Positions 9,338-17,445 are shown, numbered from the stretch's first letter. The stretch is DNA of 64,000 nucleotides from Paraburkholderia translucens (GCF_020881035.1 NZ_JAJITC010000001.1:1-64000), one strand, 5' to 3'. Notes: generated from the sequence alone by a model not told the origin. Numbers and translations are program-made.

Positions 9338-10024
9338 TCAGCGCGTGACCCATCCCGCGAGCAATTCCGGTAACTCGGCCATCTCCCTGAACACATGCAC
9401 CGCGCCCGCTCCATGCAACGCGGTCGCGCTGCTATGCCCGAGGTGGTGCGGGCAATAGCCGAACACGGTCGCGCCAGCCGCGACGCCCGCGGTCGCGCCG
9501 GTCACCGTGTCCTCGATCACCGCGCAGCGCGCCGGCGCGACGCCGAGTCCGGCGGCCGCAGCGAGGTAGACGTCGGGAAACGGTTTGCTCCGGGGCATCT
9601 CGTGGCCACTGAAGATCTGTCCGTCGAAGCAGTCGAGGATGCCCGCCTTCACGAGCTGCAATTCGATCTTCACGCGATCCGCGCCCGACGCCACCGCAAT
9701 GCGTCCGTTCAACGTACGCTGCAGCGCGCGCACCGCGGCAGGCGCGCCGTCGATAGCGCATAACTCGTTGTCGAGCGCCACGTTGCGCCGCTCGCGGAAT
9801 TGGGTCAGCCACTCGGCCGTGATCGCGAATCCGGTGCGTGCCTCGATCAGCGCAGCCTCGTCCTTGACCATCTTGCCGACGAAAATGCGCATCGTCTCTT
9901 CGACGCTCAAATGCCAGCCGAGCTCGCCGAGCATTTCGGTGAGCACGCGGTTCGTGATGGGTTCTGAATCGACGAGCACGCCGTCGCAGTCGAAGAGTAC
10001 GGCGTCGAAAGGAAAATCGGCCAT
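9338..10024 (-). CDS. HAD-superfamily hydrolase (beta-phosphoglucomutase/phosphatase-like)
   Basis: This 228-residue haloacid-dehalogenase-type phosphatase or phosphomutase carries the full motif set. Motif I is DCDGVLVDSE with nucleophile D12 and acid/base D14; motif II is VASGAD; motif III Lys lies in RSKPFPDVYL; and motif IV is VIEDT. The helical cap between motifs I and II is of the small-molecule (subclass I) type seen in phosphoglycolate, sugar-phosphate and 6-phosphogluconate phosphatases. The substrate cannot be told from sequence. I chose ATG 10024 because the fold begins there; the frame stays open upstream to a TTG at 10105 but that stretch is not conserved-looking. The gene is transcribed away from the divergent YXWGXW gene. 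Confidence 0.85.
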   Translation of the reverse strand: MADFPFDAVLFDCDGVLVDSEPITNRVLTEMLGELGWHLSVEETMRIFVGKMVKDEAALIEARTGFAITAEWLTQFRERRNVALDNELCAIDGAPAAVRALQRTLNGRIAVASGADRVKIELQLVKAGILDCFDGQIFSGHEMPRSKPFPDVYLAAAAGLGVAPARCAVIEDTVTGATAGVAAGATVFGYCPHHLGHSSATALHGAGAVHVFREMAELPELLAGWVTR

Positions 10025-10226
10025 CGGGCAGGGTACAGAGGAGGTTCGCGAAGCGGGAAAGCATACCGCATCGTGCGGGTCCGTCGCCGGGCGGGTGAGC
10101 GGCAAGCTATTCTCGTGCTCATTTTTTTTGGAGCCAGCGACGGATTTTTCTCACTGCCGCGTTCAAGTGGAAACGGAGCCGTTCGTGGCTATGACCTGTT
10201 CCAGCTTTGAAAGGGAGAAAACCCAC

Positions 10227-10544
10227 ATGAACACCAACCGCATGATTCGACTACTGGGTCCCACGCTCGCTGCCGCCCTGTGTTGCGCGGGCACACTGAC
10301 GGCCGTGCCCGCTGCCGCGCAAGTGATGATCGCGCCGATGGCGCCACCGCCGCCGCGCATCGAAGTCCTGCCCGCGCCGCGGGACGGCTATGTGTGGGAT
10401 CAGGGCCGCTGGCGCTGGGATCACGGCCGCTACGAGTGGGTGCCGGGTCACTGGCAGCCGGTGCGCGTCGGTTATCACTGGGTGCCGGGGCATTGGGCGC
10501 AACGCGGGCCGCACTGGCGCTGGATCGAAGGACATTGGGCGTAA
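10227..10544 (+). CDS. secreted YXWGXW-repeat-type protein
   Basis: This is a 105-residue exported protein. Residues 1-32 form a Sec signal peptide (basic start, hydrophobic core, AQ cleavage region). After a proline stretch, the mature part is a tandem array of aromatic repeats of the kind GYVWDQGRWRWD, YEWVPGHWQPV, YHWVPGHWA and HWRWIEGHWA, each pairing an aromatic residue with a G/H-W turn. This pattern fits the YXWGXW repeat family, which is widespread in proteobacterial envelopes and of unknown function. An AAGGGAG ribosome site precedes the ATG. A tiny lipoprotein gene follows 12 bases later, so the two are probably cotranscribed and act in the envelope. Confidence 0.85.
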   Translation: MNTNRMIRLLGPTLAAALCCAGTLTAVPAAAQVMIAPMAPPPPRIEVLPAPRDGYVWDQGRWRWDHGRYEWVPGHWQPVRVGYHWVPGHWAQRGPHWRWIEGHWA

Positions 10545-10556
10545 GCGAGGTTCGCC

Positions 10557-10658
10557 ATGAAAACACTCGTGATGATCCTGCTGGCGGCATCGCTCGCCGG
10601 CTGTGTAGTCTATCCGGCACGTCCGGCCGTGTACCGCCCGGCGGTCGTCGTATATTGA
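10557..10658 (+). CDS. very small lipoprotein (33 aa)
   Basis: This 33-residue ORF starts at an ATG 12 bases after the YXWGXW gene. It encodes a classic lipoprotein signal: MKTLVMILLAASLAGC with lipobox LAGC (Cys16), followed by a short Pro/Tyr/Val-rich tail (VVYPARPAVYRPAVVVY). GCGAGG ahead of the ATG is a usable ribosome site. Similar tiny lipoproteins with YPARPAVY-like tails occur next to YXWGXW genes in proteobacteria, in my recollection. The tail may interact with peptidoglycan or with the neighbour's aromatic repeats, but that is speculation. Confidence 0.65.
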   Translation: MKTLVMILLAASLAGCVVYPARPAVYRPAVVVY

Positions 10659-10738
10659 TCGCGCACGTGACCCCAGCCCGGGGCGAGGCGTAGCGGCACG
10701 AAACCATAACGACACAACGGTTTAAGGAGCGGTGGCGA

Positions 10739-10810
10739 GTGAACGATGTTGATCCCGTGATGCGGTCGTCACGCGCGCGTGCGATGTCGCAACGGAGCCG
10801 CGCGTCTTGA
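10739..10810 (+). CDS. possible 23-codon leader ORF overlapping the sigma-factor start
   Basis: A GTG at 10739, nine bases after a strong AAGGAG (10724-10729), opens a 23-codon frame (VNDVDPVMRSSRARAMSQRS...) that stops with TGA at 10808-10810. The stop overlaps the TTG start of the sigma-factor gene (TTGA). The sigma gene itself has no good ribosome site, so the leader could feed ribosomes to it by coupled translation. Alternatively the true N-terminus of the sigma factor lies here and a frameshift separates them. The peptide resembles nothing I know. Confidence 0.35.
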   Translation: MNDVDPVMRSSRARAMSQRSRAS

Positions 10811-11373
10811 GCGAAGCCCCGCCCGATCCGGACGCCGAGCTGATCGCGCAGGTGGGCCGCGAGGAGCCCGGCGCGGTGCGCTCGCTGGTCGCGCGCAAGC
10901 TGCCGCGGCTGCTCGCACTCGCCACCCGCATGCTCGGCGATCGCATGGAAGCGGAGGACGTCGCGCAGGAGGTATTCGTGCGAATCTGGAAACAGGCGGC
11001 GCGCTGGCGTGAAGGCAAAGCAAAGTTCGACACGTGGATGCATCGGGTCGCGCTCAATCTTTGCTATGACCGTCTGCGCGGCCAGCGCGAAGACCCGTGC
11101 GACGAGCTGCCCGATTTCGTTGATCCCGCCGCGCCACCCGATGCGCGGCTCGAAGCAAGCGCCGAGCACGCGCGCGTGCGCGCGGCGCTCGCCGCATTGC
11201 CGGTGCGGCAGCGCGAAGCGCTCGTGCTGACCTATTACCAGGAGATGTCGAACCTCGACGCTGCCGCCTTGATGGGCGTCAGCGTCGATGCGCTGGAAAG
11301 TCTGCTGACCCGCGCGCGCCGCAGTCTGCGCGCTCAGCTGGCCGGCAGCGGCCTTAGCAAGGACAAGTCATGA
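10807..11373 (+). CDS. ECF-type RNA polymerase sigma factor
   Basis: This 188-residue group IV (ECF) sigma factor has a sigma-2 region at about residues 25-95, including the AEDVAQEVFVRIWKQA helix that binds the core enzyme and -10 element. A short acidic linker follows, then a sigma-4 helix-turn-helix at about 120-175 (LPVRQREALVLTYYQEMSN, ending ALESLLTRARRSLRAQL). There is no sigma-3 or extra C-terminal domain. The start appears to be a TTG coupled to an upstream leader ORF; this is uncertain. The next gene overlaps it by 4 bases (ATGA) and encodes a one-pass membrane protein, the standard place for the anti-sigma factor. A periplasmic sensor-like gene completes the operon, recalling the CnrYXH arrangement of metal-responsive systems. 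Confidence 0.9.
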   Translation: MSEAPPDPDAELIAQVGREEPGAVRSLVARKLPRLLALATRMLGDRMEAEDVAQEVFVRIWKQAARWREGKAKFDTWMHRVALNLCYDRLRGQREDPCDELPDFVDPAAPPDARLEASAEHARVRAALAALPVRQREALVLTYYQEMSNLDAAALMGVSVDALESLLTRARRSLRAQLAGSGLSKDKS

Positions 11374-11786
11374 CGCCCGAAAGATTCCATCAGATCGTTG
11401 CAGCGTACGGCGCTGACGCGCGCCGCTGGCCGGAGCGGGAACGCGAGGCCGCGCAGGCATGGGCGCGCGCGCATCGCGTCGAAGCCGACGCGGTGCTGAG
11501 CGACGCGGCCGACCTCGACGCATGGCTCGGCGTTGATCATATCGAGCCGCCGAGCCTCGCACTGCAGCGCCGCATCATCGACGCCGCGCCGTCGCGGCGC
11601 CGGGCCGCGCGCTGGCGCCTGTGGTGGTCGGGCGCGGCGGTGGCGGGCGTCGGGCTGATCGGCGGCGTGGCCGGTGCGCTCGCGGTGTCGTTTTTCGTGC
11701 TGACCGAAACCGCGCCGGTCGTGCATGAACCCTCGTATCTGACATCGAGCTTCGGCGGCACCACCACCGATTGGAGCGGCGAATGA
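11370..11786 (+). CDS. single-pass membrane protein, candidate anti-sigma factor
   Basis: This 138-residue protein overlaps the sigma gene by ATGA, so the two are translationally coupled. Residues 1-80 are cytoplasmic and helical, with a repeated RRWPERERE-type charged region. A single transmembrane helix sits at about residues 88-112 (SGAAVAGVGLIGGVAGALAV), followed by a short periplasmic tail. That topology, plus position directly behind an ECF sigma gene, points to an anti-sigma factor that holds the sigma at the membrane. No zinc-binding HxxxCxxC anti-sigma motif is present, so it is not of the ZAS class. The function is inferred from context. Confidence 0.65.
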   Translation: MTPERFHQIVAAYGADARRWPEREREAAQAWARAHRVEADAVLSDAADLDAWLGVDHIEPPSLALQRRIIDAAPSRRRAARWRLWWSGAAVAGVGLIGGVAGALAVSFFVLTETAPVVHEPSYLTSSFGGTTTDWSGE

Positions 11787-12295
11787 ACGGACGGTCGTGG
11801 AAACTTGCGCTGCTGGGCTCCGCGGCGCTCAACGTGTTTCTGCTCGGCGGAATTGCCGGCGGCGCGTATCAATGGTTCGCCGCGCACGGCGCGAATCAGC
11901 CGGCAGCGGCGCAGGAGCAGCGCGCGCTGCGTTTCGCTGCGAAGCCACTGCCGGCCGAGCGGCAGCAGGCGTTTCTCGACGCCCTGAAGAACGCGCGTCG
12001 CGAAGGGCGGCAGTATGCGCGCGAGGGGCGCGAGGGGCGTCGCGAGGTGCTGCGTCTGCTGGCCGCGCCGCAGCTCGATCGCGCGGCGCTCGATGCCGCG
12101 CTCGCGCGCACGCGCGCGGCAGACAGCAGCCTGCGCGCGATGGTCGAAGCGAGCGTTGCCGATTTCGCGGCCACGTTGACGCCCGAAGAGCGCGTCGAGT
12201 TCGCCGACAGTCTGAAGCTGCGTGGGCAATGGCGCGAACCGCAGCCGGCGCCGAACGCGAAGACGCCGGCGGCGAATGCCGCATCGGGGGAATAA
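11783..12295 (+). CDS. periplasmic sensor-like protein (CnrX/Spy-like, membrane-anchored)
   Basis: This 170-residue protein has an N-terminal membrane anchor (residues 7-30) and a periplasmic domain that is almost entirely amphipathic helix. The domain is rich in Arg, Glu and Ala and contains FLDALKNARREGRQYARE, then EVLRLLAAPQLDRAALDAAL and the LTPEERVEFAD motif. This pattern fits the 'periplasmic heavy-metal sensor'/LTXXQ (Spy, CpxP, CnrX) fold. The CnrX metal-binding His cluster is not evident, so the signal may not be a metal. The gene starts at an ATG overlapping the stop of the upstream membrane protein. Its likely job is to signal envelope status to the sigma/anti-sigma pair. Confidence 0.65.
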   Translation: MNGRSWKLALLGSAALNVFLLGGIAGGAYQWFAAHGANQPAAAQEQRALRFAAKPLPAERQQAFLDALKNARREGRQYAREGREGRREVLRLLAAPQLDRAALDAALARTRAADSSLRAMVEASVADFAATLTPEERVEFADSLKLRGQWREPQPAPNAKTPAANAASGE

Positions 12296-12378
12296 GACAA
12301 TGCATGCGATTGCGACGGGTTCCGGCGTGTCGGCCGTTTAACGGATAGGCAGGCGTCTTACACGTCGACGAGGATCGT

Positions 12379-13875
12379 ATGGCCAACTCTCCGAACTTGA
12401 ATGCCGCGGCGGTCGCACTGAACCGCTTCGGTCTCGGCGCGCGCGCCGACGAGACGCCGCCCGCCGAGCCGAAGGGCTGGCTGCTCGCGCAATTCGAGCA
12501 GTACCAGCCGCGGCCGGCCGCGTGGGCGCACCAGCCCGATTCGATCGCGTTGTCGACCGAGCTTTTGCGGCAGCGCATGCAGATCGAGCAGCAGGCGAAA
12601 CAGACGGCGGCCGAGGGGACCCACGCGGGCAGTGCCGCGATCGACACCGCAGCCGCCAGCCAGAGCGGCGCACAAGCTGCCAGACAATCCGAACGAAAGG
12701 CGCTGCGCGTCGAAATCCTCGACATGTACCGCTCGTCCGTCAATGCGCGCGTCGCCAGCGCGCTGACCACGCCGACGCCGTTCATCGAACGGCTCGTGCA
12801 TTTCTGGGCAAATCACTTTGCGGTCTCGACCGAAAAGCCTGGCGTCGCGGCGCTCGCCGGGTCGTTCGAAGCGGAAGCGATTCGCCCGCACGTGCTCGGC
12901 CGTTTCGAGGACATGCTGGTGGCCGTCGAGCGTCATCCGGCGATGCAGTTGTTCCTCGACCAAACCCGCTCGGTCGGCCCCGACAGCATGGCCGCGCTGC
13001 GCGCCGCGCAACGCAATCCGGACAACCGACGCGGACTGAACGAGAACCTCGCGCGCGAGATCATGGAACTGCATACGCTCGGCGTGCGCAGCGGCTATAG
13101 GCAAAACGACGTGACCGAGTTCGCGCGCGCCCTGACCGGCTGGAGCCTCGTCGGCAATCCGGGCAGCGGCGGAGCCAACGCGAACCGCCGCGCGCTGGAG
13201 CAGACCGGCGAACCCGGCAGTTTCGTGTTTCGCCCCGCGCTGCACGAGCCCGGCTCGCGCACGATCATGGGACGCAGCTACGACGAAGCCGGGGAACAGC
13301 AGGCGCTCGCGATCCTGCACGACCTCGCGCACGCACCGGCCACCGCGCGGCACATCGGCACGAAGCTCGCCCGTCATTTCGTCGCCGACAATCCGCCGCC
13401 CGGTGTGAGCGATCGTCTCGCCGATGCGTTCGTGCGTAGTGACGGCGATCTGCCGGCCGTCTATCGCGCGTTGATCGACACGCCGCAAGCGTGGTCGCCG
13501 GGCGCGGTGAAGTTCAAGACACCGTGGGAGTGGACCATTTCGTCGATGCGCGGACTCGGCTGGCACGACCTCGGCAACCTGCAGAGCGCGCCGATTCTCA
13601 CGCAACTCGGCCAGCCGGTCTGGCGTCCCGGTTCGCCCGCCGGCTACGACGATCTTGCCGCGAGCTGGGCCGCGCCCGACGCGCTCGTGCGCCGCGTCGA
13701 AGTCGCGCAGCGCTTCGCCGCGCGCGTCGGCGACCGGCTCGATGCGCGCTCGCTCGGCCAGACCTTGCTGGCAGGCTCGCTCAGCGAGCCGACGGCGACC
13801 GCGGTGTCGCGCGCGGAAAGCGCGTCGACGGCGATCGCGCTGCTGCTCGTATCGCCCGATTTCCAACGGAGATGA
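12379..13875 (+). CDS. DUF1800 family protein
   Basis: This 498-residue protein has the hallmarks of the DUF1800 family: an N-terminal NRFGLGARADE motif (about residues 14-24), a central WANHFAVS, the REIMELHTLGV segment with the following YRQNDVTEFARALTGW, and a C-terminal LLVSPDFQRR. Family members are usually paired with a DUF1501 protein and are thought to be exported or surface-associated, but their biochemistry is unknown. No classical signal peptide is visible at this start (MANSPNLNAAAVALNRFG), as is common in the family. A GAGG site precedes the ATG. The gene is 83 bases downstream of the sigma operon and overlaps the next gene region, so the pair may be a target or part of that operon. 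Confidence 0.9.
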   Translation: MANSPNLNAAAVALNRFGLGARADETPPAEPKGWLLAQFEQYQPRPAAWAHQPDSIALSTELLRQRMQIEQQAKQTAAEGTHAGSAAIDTAAASQSGAQAARQSERKALRVEILDMYRSSVNARVASALTTPTPFIERLVHFWANHFAVSTEKPGVAALAGSFEAEAIRPHVLGRFEDMLVAVERHPAMQLFLDQTRSVGPDSMAALRAAQRNPDNRRGLNENLAREIMELHTLGVRSGYRQNDVTEFARALTGWSLVGNPGSGGANANRRALEQTGEPGSFVFRPALHEPGSRTIMGRSYDEAGEQQALAILHDLAHAPATARHIGTKLARHFVADNPPPGVSDRLADAFVRSDGDLPAVYRALIDTPQAWSPGAVKFKTPWEWTISSMRGLGWHDLGNLQSAPILTQLGQPVWRPGSPAGYDDLAASWAAPDALVRRVEVAQRFAARVGDRLDARSLGQTLLAGSLSEPTATAVSRAESASTAIALLLVSPDFQRR

Positions 13876-13880
13876 ATGCC

Positions 13881-15029
13881 ATGCTGTCACGCCGCCGGTT
13901 TCTGAGCGTCGCCGCCGCTGGCGCCGGCGCTCTGCTTGTGTCGCCGCGTATTGCGTTCGCGCACGTCGCGACCGACCGCCGCTTCGTGTTCGTGATCCAG
14001 CGTGGCGCGGCCGATGGCCTGAACATCGTCGTGCCGTACGCCGACCCAGCGTATGCGACGCTGCGCGGGCCGCTCACGATCGATGCCTCGGCCGCGCCGC
14101 ATCTGGATGGCACGTTCGCGTTGCATCCCGCGCTCGCGCAAGTGGCGAAGCTGTACGCGGATCGCGAAGCGCTGTTCGTGCATGCGGTCGCCTCGCCCTA
14201 CCGCGACCGCTCGCATTTCGACGGACAGAACGTGCTGGAAACGGGCGGGACGTCGCCGTATCAGATGCGGGACGGTTGGCTCAACCGGCTCGCCGCGCAA
14301 CTGCCCGCCACCCGCGAGAACGCCATCGCGTTCGCGCCGACCGTGCCGATGGCGTTGCGCGGGCCGGCCGCGGTGACGTCGTATGCACCGTCGGCGTTGC
14401 CGCAGGCGCCTGACGATCTGCTCGCGCGCGTGTCGCAGTTGTACGAGCAGGATGCGCAGTTGCGTCCGCTGTGGGAATCGGCGATGGCGGCGCGCGGCCT
14501 CGCGGGCGATGCAGGCGCGCGTCAGGACCCGGCGAGCCTTGGCAAGCTCGCGGCGACTTTTATGGCGCGCGACGACGGTCCGCGTATCGCGATGATCGAA
14601 ACGGGCGGGTGGGACACGCACAGTGGGCAGAACGCGCGGCTTGCCAATCAGCTGAAGGCGCTCGACACGATGCTCGCGGCGTTGCGCGACGGTATGGGGT
14701 CATCGTGGAGCAAGACCACAGTGCTGGTCGCGACGGAATTCGGCCGGACCGCGGCCGCGAACGGCACGGGCGGCACCGATCACGGCACCGGCTCGGTCGC
14801 GATGGTGCTCGGGGGCGCCGTGCAGGGTGGCCGCGTGATCGCGGATTGGCCGGGCCTCGCGCCGCATCAGCTTCACCAGTCGCGTGACCTGAAGCCGACC
14901 GCTTCGCTCGATGCGCTGATCTCCGGCACGGCGAGCGAAAGTCTCGGACTCGATCCCGAACGCACCGCGGCGGCGCTGTTTGGCCGGACCGCTGCTGGCA
15001 AGCCGATGAGTGGCGTCGTGCGAGCGTGA
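13881..15029 (+). CDS. DUF1501 family protein, Tat-exported
   Basis: This protein of ~382 residues begins MLSRRRFLSVAAAGAGALL, a twin-arginine signal (S-R-R-R-F-L) followed by a hydrophobic core. The family signature is present: FVIQRGAADGLNIVVPYADP, an HFDGQNVLETG segment, GGWDTHSGQN, and the ATEFGRTAAANG...GTDHG motif near the C-terminus, which recalls the metal-binding alkaline-phosphatase/sulfatase fold. DUF1501 proteins are always found with DUF1800 partners; the activity is unproven. I prefer ATG 13881, nine bases after GGAG, over ATG 13872, which overlaps the upstream stop but would sit on the ribosome site. Either way the two genes are coupled. Confidence 0.9.
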   Translation: MLSRRRFLSVAAAGAGALLVSPRIAFAHVATDRRFVFVIQRGAADGLNIVVPYADPAYATLRGPLTIDASAAPHLDGTFALHPALAQVAKLYADREALFVHAVASPYRDRSHFDGQNVLETGGTSPYQMRDGWLNRLAAQLPATRENAIAFAPTVPMALRGPAAVTSYAPSALPQAPDDLLARVSQLYEQDAQLRPLWESAMAARGLAGDAGARQDPASLGKLAATFMARDDGPRIAMIETGGWDTHSGQNARLANQLKALDTMLAALRDGMGSSWSKTTVLVATEFGRTAAANGTGGTDHGTGSVAMVLGGAVQGGRVIADWPGLAPHQLHQSRDLKPTASLDALISGTASESLGLDPERTAAALFGRTAAGKPMSGVVRA

Positions 15030-15170
15030 TGCTCTAATCCCACGCAAGGGTGCGTACGCGCAGGTGTGCAGAGATGTGGTGGGATGGGGGCGGCGTCGAG
15101 GTGCATTGACGGGAGACGCCGCAAGTAGCGCATGTGCGCGGCGCTCCCTTAGCGAGCCAAAGGCCGACGT

Positions 15171-15551
15171 TCAGCCTCCTCCGCCTCCGCCGCCGGCCGG
15201 AACGACCAGCGTGAGCCTGTTGGTCACCGAGGTCACGCCCGGAACGCCTTTTGCGATGTCGGCCGCCTGCTGGATCATGCTGCCATCCGGCACCGAGCCC
15301 GTCAAAGTCACCGCGCCGCTGCGCGCCCGCACGAACACGTTCGACACGTTGAAGCCCTGCGCCCTCGCGAGCGCGCGCCGCACATCGCGGCCGAGCTTGC
15401 GATCCGCCGCGCGGTTCGACGTGGCATTCGTGGCTGGCGCGGCCGTCGTGGCGGCGGGCGCCTGATCATTGGTTGCCTGGGCATACGCGCTGGATGCGCT
15501 CGCCACGCACAAGGCAATACCGAGCGCCTTGAAAAGATTGAGTGTTTTCAC
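15171..15551 (-). CDS. secreted BON-domain protein
   Basis: This 126-residue exported protein has a Sec signal (residues 1-25, cleavage after AYA), an Ala/Thr-rich linker, and one BON domain at about residues 48-118. The domain is recognisable by DRKLGRDVRRALARA, VRARSGAVTLTGSVPDG and PGVTSVTNRLTLV. BON domains (OsmY type) bind phospholipid or link to other envelope parts and are often stress-induced. The C-terminus is a short poly-glycine tail after VVPAG. The start is a GTG at 15551 with GAGG 11 bases upstream. It stands alone, convergent with the DUF1501 gene. Confidence 0.85.
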   Translation of the reverse strand: MKTLNLFKALGIALCVASASSAYAQATNDQAPAATTAAPATNATSNRAADRKLGRDVRRALARAQGFNVSNVFVRARSGAVTLTGSVPDGSMIQQAADIAKGVPGVTSVTNRLTLVVPAGGGGGGG

Positions 15552-15820
15552 GTTTTCACCATCCTCGAAAAGTTGATGTCGCTTCGTTGCATGTTAGAAA
15601 CACCGCGCTTTGCCGAGCTGGCCTGGACTCTGGGAAGCGCGCGTCTTATTGGGGAGTTCGGGATTTGGCGCTTCCGGCGCGCTTAAACAATACTCCACGC
15701 GAGACGCGCATGCCAAAAATGGCGCGCGCCGCCAAACTGCTCAATGACGGATGGAGGTTCGCATTGCGCTGATTTGGTCACGGCGAGGCACTCGTGCGAG
15801 CGAGTGTATGACCCGGCCGG

Positions 15821-16243
15821 CTATAGGTGCGGGCGAGCGGCCACCAGCCTGTCCCACGTCGACGGAGGTAAGGGAACGCTCGAGTCTCCTTCACCGCCAT
15901 CTCCGCTGGAAAATTCGACGGACGGACCGAGATAACGGGGCGGCGAATACGGACTCAGGGAATATCGCAGTCCCGTTGACCAGAAAAGATCGGGGACGGG
16001 TGTGCGAAAAGTGCGTTGTGCGAGCAGCTTCCCGGTCTTTCCATCGAATACTCGGCCGACATACTCAGCGCTTCCCCTGCCGGCCGGAATCCATCGCAAC
16101 AGGCAAAGCTCTGCCGTGTAAGCGCCGTTGACAGGTGCCGATTTCCGACACTCGCTTCCTTGCGGGGTATGGTCGAACAGACCGCTATAAAACAAGGCGA
16201 TGACGCCAACCAGCAATGCAACGCGCCAGGAGATTCGTTTCAT
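15821..16243 (-). CDS. small membrane-anchored hypothetical protein
   Basis: This 140-residue protein has one N-terminal hydrophobic helix (ALLVGVIALFYSGLF) and a periplasmic part with two cysteines (SECRKSAP and AELCLLRW) that could form a disulphide. YVGRVFDGKTGKLLAQRTF looks like a beta-strand region. I do not recognise a named family. The ATG overlaps the stop of the DUF6402-like gene by ATGA, so the two are coupled and probably work together. Being small, membrane-anchored and paired with a larger accessory-region protein, it could be an immunity-type protein, but no sequence motif proves that. Confidence 0.6.
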   Translation of the reverse strand: MKRISWRVALLVGVIALFYSGLFDHTPQGSECRKSAPVNGAYTAELCLLRWIPAGRGSAEYVGRVFDGKTGKLLAQRTFRTPVPDLFWSTGLRYSLSPYSPPRYLGPSVEFSSGDGGEGDSSVPLPPSTWDRLVAARPHL

Positions 16244-17445
16244 AGGTAGAGCACGATCGGCGGAAAGAGGGGAACGAAACGACGGTCGGAGTAGATGATG
16301 AAGTCGCCGCCGCGCTGATGCTTAGCCGCCCAGCGTCGGAAGTCGCTGTTATGGATGGGATAGTAAACCTGTCCTTTGATAACCGGATCGCCAAGTGTAA
16401 CCGGCGATTCCACGTAGGGAATGTAAGGGGATGCAGCCCCCACGCCATCAAGCGGCATTACGATCACGCCATTACCGCTCCAATGCCCCAGATACTGCGA
16501 CCGTTCCGTGGGTTCATCGGTAAACGTGAAGTTATCTTTTACGTAAGTCCATACACCTGTCACCTCGGCAGTCGTCCTTTGCGTATCAAGGGGGTCTCTC
16601 GACAGGCGGACATGACCAACAGCGGCATAGATGACGAACGAGCCAAGCGCCGCAGTCAAATCGTCGGGGACACCTGTTCGCGCGACATCTGCCATCAGTT
16701 GCAGCTTGATTTTTTCCGCGAATGTACCGTCAACTTCGACATGTTGAAACTGGAAAAACCGATGCAGGCGTTGAGGGTCATCGCGACTGATATCGCGCGT
16801 TGATAGCTCGCTTCTGTGCTTGTAAAAGTGAAGCTTCTTGTGAAGTACCCGAAGTGCCGCGGGCGAGCGGATTGCGTCGTTGACCAGGTAGTCGTATTTG
16901 TGTCTGGCACGAGGGAACTTTAGTACCCAGTCCATTTTTACCGTGGTCGTGTCGTACATATCAGGTGGATATGGTTTGCCATGCTGATTGATTTCATTAA
17001 ATTCGTCACTGGGGCTAGGCGAATAGTTCAAGCGGCCAGCAAACCATCGCTCCATTAGCTTCGCGCCGATAGGCATCATTTCCTTGCGGAGGGCGTTCGG
17101 AATTTCCTGGATATCGAATGGTGGCACTGTCTTTTTCGGGGCAGGGGACTTCGCCGGTTTGGTTAGCTTGGGCGGCGCTGGAGTGTCCAACCACTCCCTG
17201 AAACGGGAAACCGAATGAGCGACCTTGAGAAGGTCGTCAATCATTTTTACTGTTGGATCAGGTTTAGGAAGCTTGAGTGGGCTCGGGGCGGATTTCGCCG
17301 CGGCGACAGGCGCGGGCGGAAGCGGAGGCGGAGCGCTGTCCGTGGAAAGCGAGACCTCATGCACGGCACGAGCTCCATCCTGCTTCTTCCAACGCCATAG
17401 CAGCTTGTTGATCTTGAAATAAGCAAATTCGTCGTCGTGTTTCAT
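16240..17445 (-). CDS. DUF6402-like protein
   Basis: This 401-residue protein has a short N-terminus, a Pro/Ala/Lys-rich linker (about residues 38-110), then a folded domain. The domain contains NALRKEMMPIGAKLMERWFA, a FFQFQHVEVDGT stretch, and DDLTAALGSFVIYAAVGHV with a neighbouring aromatic beta-rich part ending FPPIVLYL. These features match my recollection of DUF6402, a family found in Burkholderia and relatives, often near type VI secretion or toxin genes. Codon use is less GC-biased than in the flanking metabolic genes. The ATG overlaps a TGA of an upstream open frame (ATGA), as if it once followed another gene in an operon; that gene is not intact here. The domain assignment is from memory and should be verified. 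Confidence 0.6.
   Translation of the reverse strand: MKHDDEFAYFKINKLLWRWKKQDGARAVHEVSLSTDSAPPPLPPAPVAAAKSAPSPLKLPKPDPTVKMIDDLLKVAHSVSRFREWLDTPAPPKLTKPAKSPAPKKTVPPFDIQEIPNALRKEMMPIGAKLMERWFAGRLNYSPSPSDEFNEINQHGKPYPPDMYDTTTVKMDWVLKFPRARHKYDYLVNDAIRSPAALRVLHKKLHFYKHRSELSTRDISRDDPQRLHRFFQFQHVEVDGTFAEKIKLQLMADVARTGVPDDLTAALGSFVIYAAVGHVRLSRDPLDTQRTTAEVTGVWTYVKDNFTFTDEPTERSQYLGHWSGNGVIVMPLDGVGAASPYIPYVESPVTLGDPVIKGQVYYPIHNSDFRRWAAKHQRGGDFIIYSDRRFVPLFPPIVLYL

Noticed and set aside
10701..10723. AAACC-N13-GGTTT inverted repeat before the sigma operon as an operator or ECF promoter
   Set aside because: Only five bases per arm; not enough to call without comparison to related promoters.
13872..13880. 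ATG 13872 as the DUF1501 start
   Set aside because: It would abut the GGAG ribosome site; ATG 13881 has nine-base spacing and begins directly at the twin-arginine signal.
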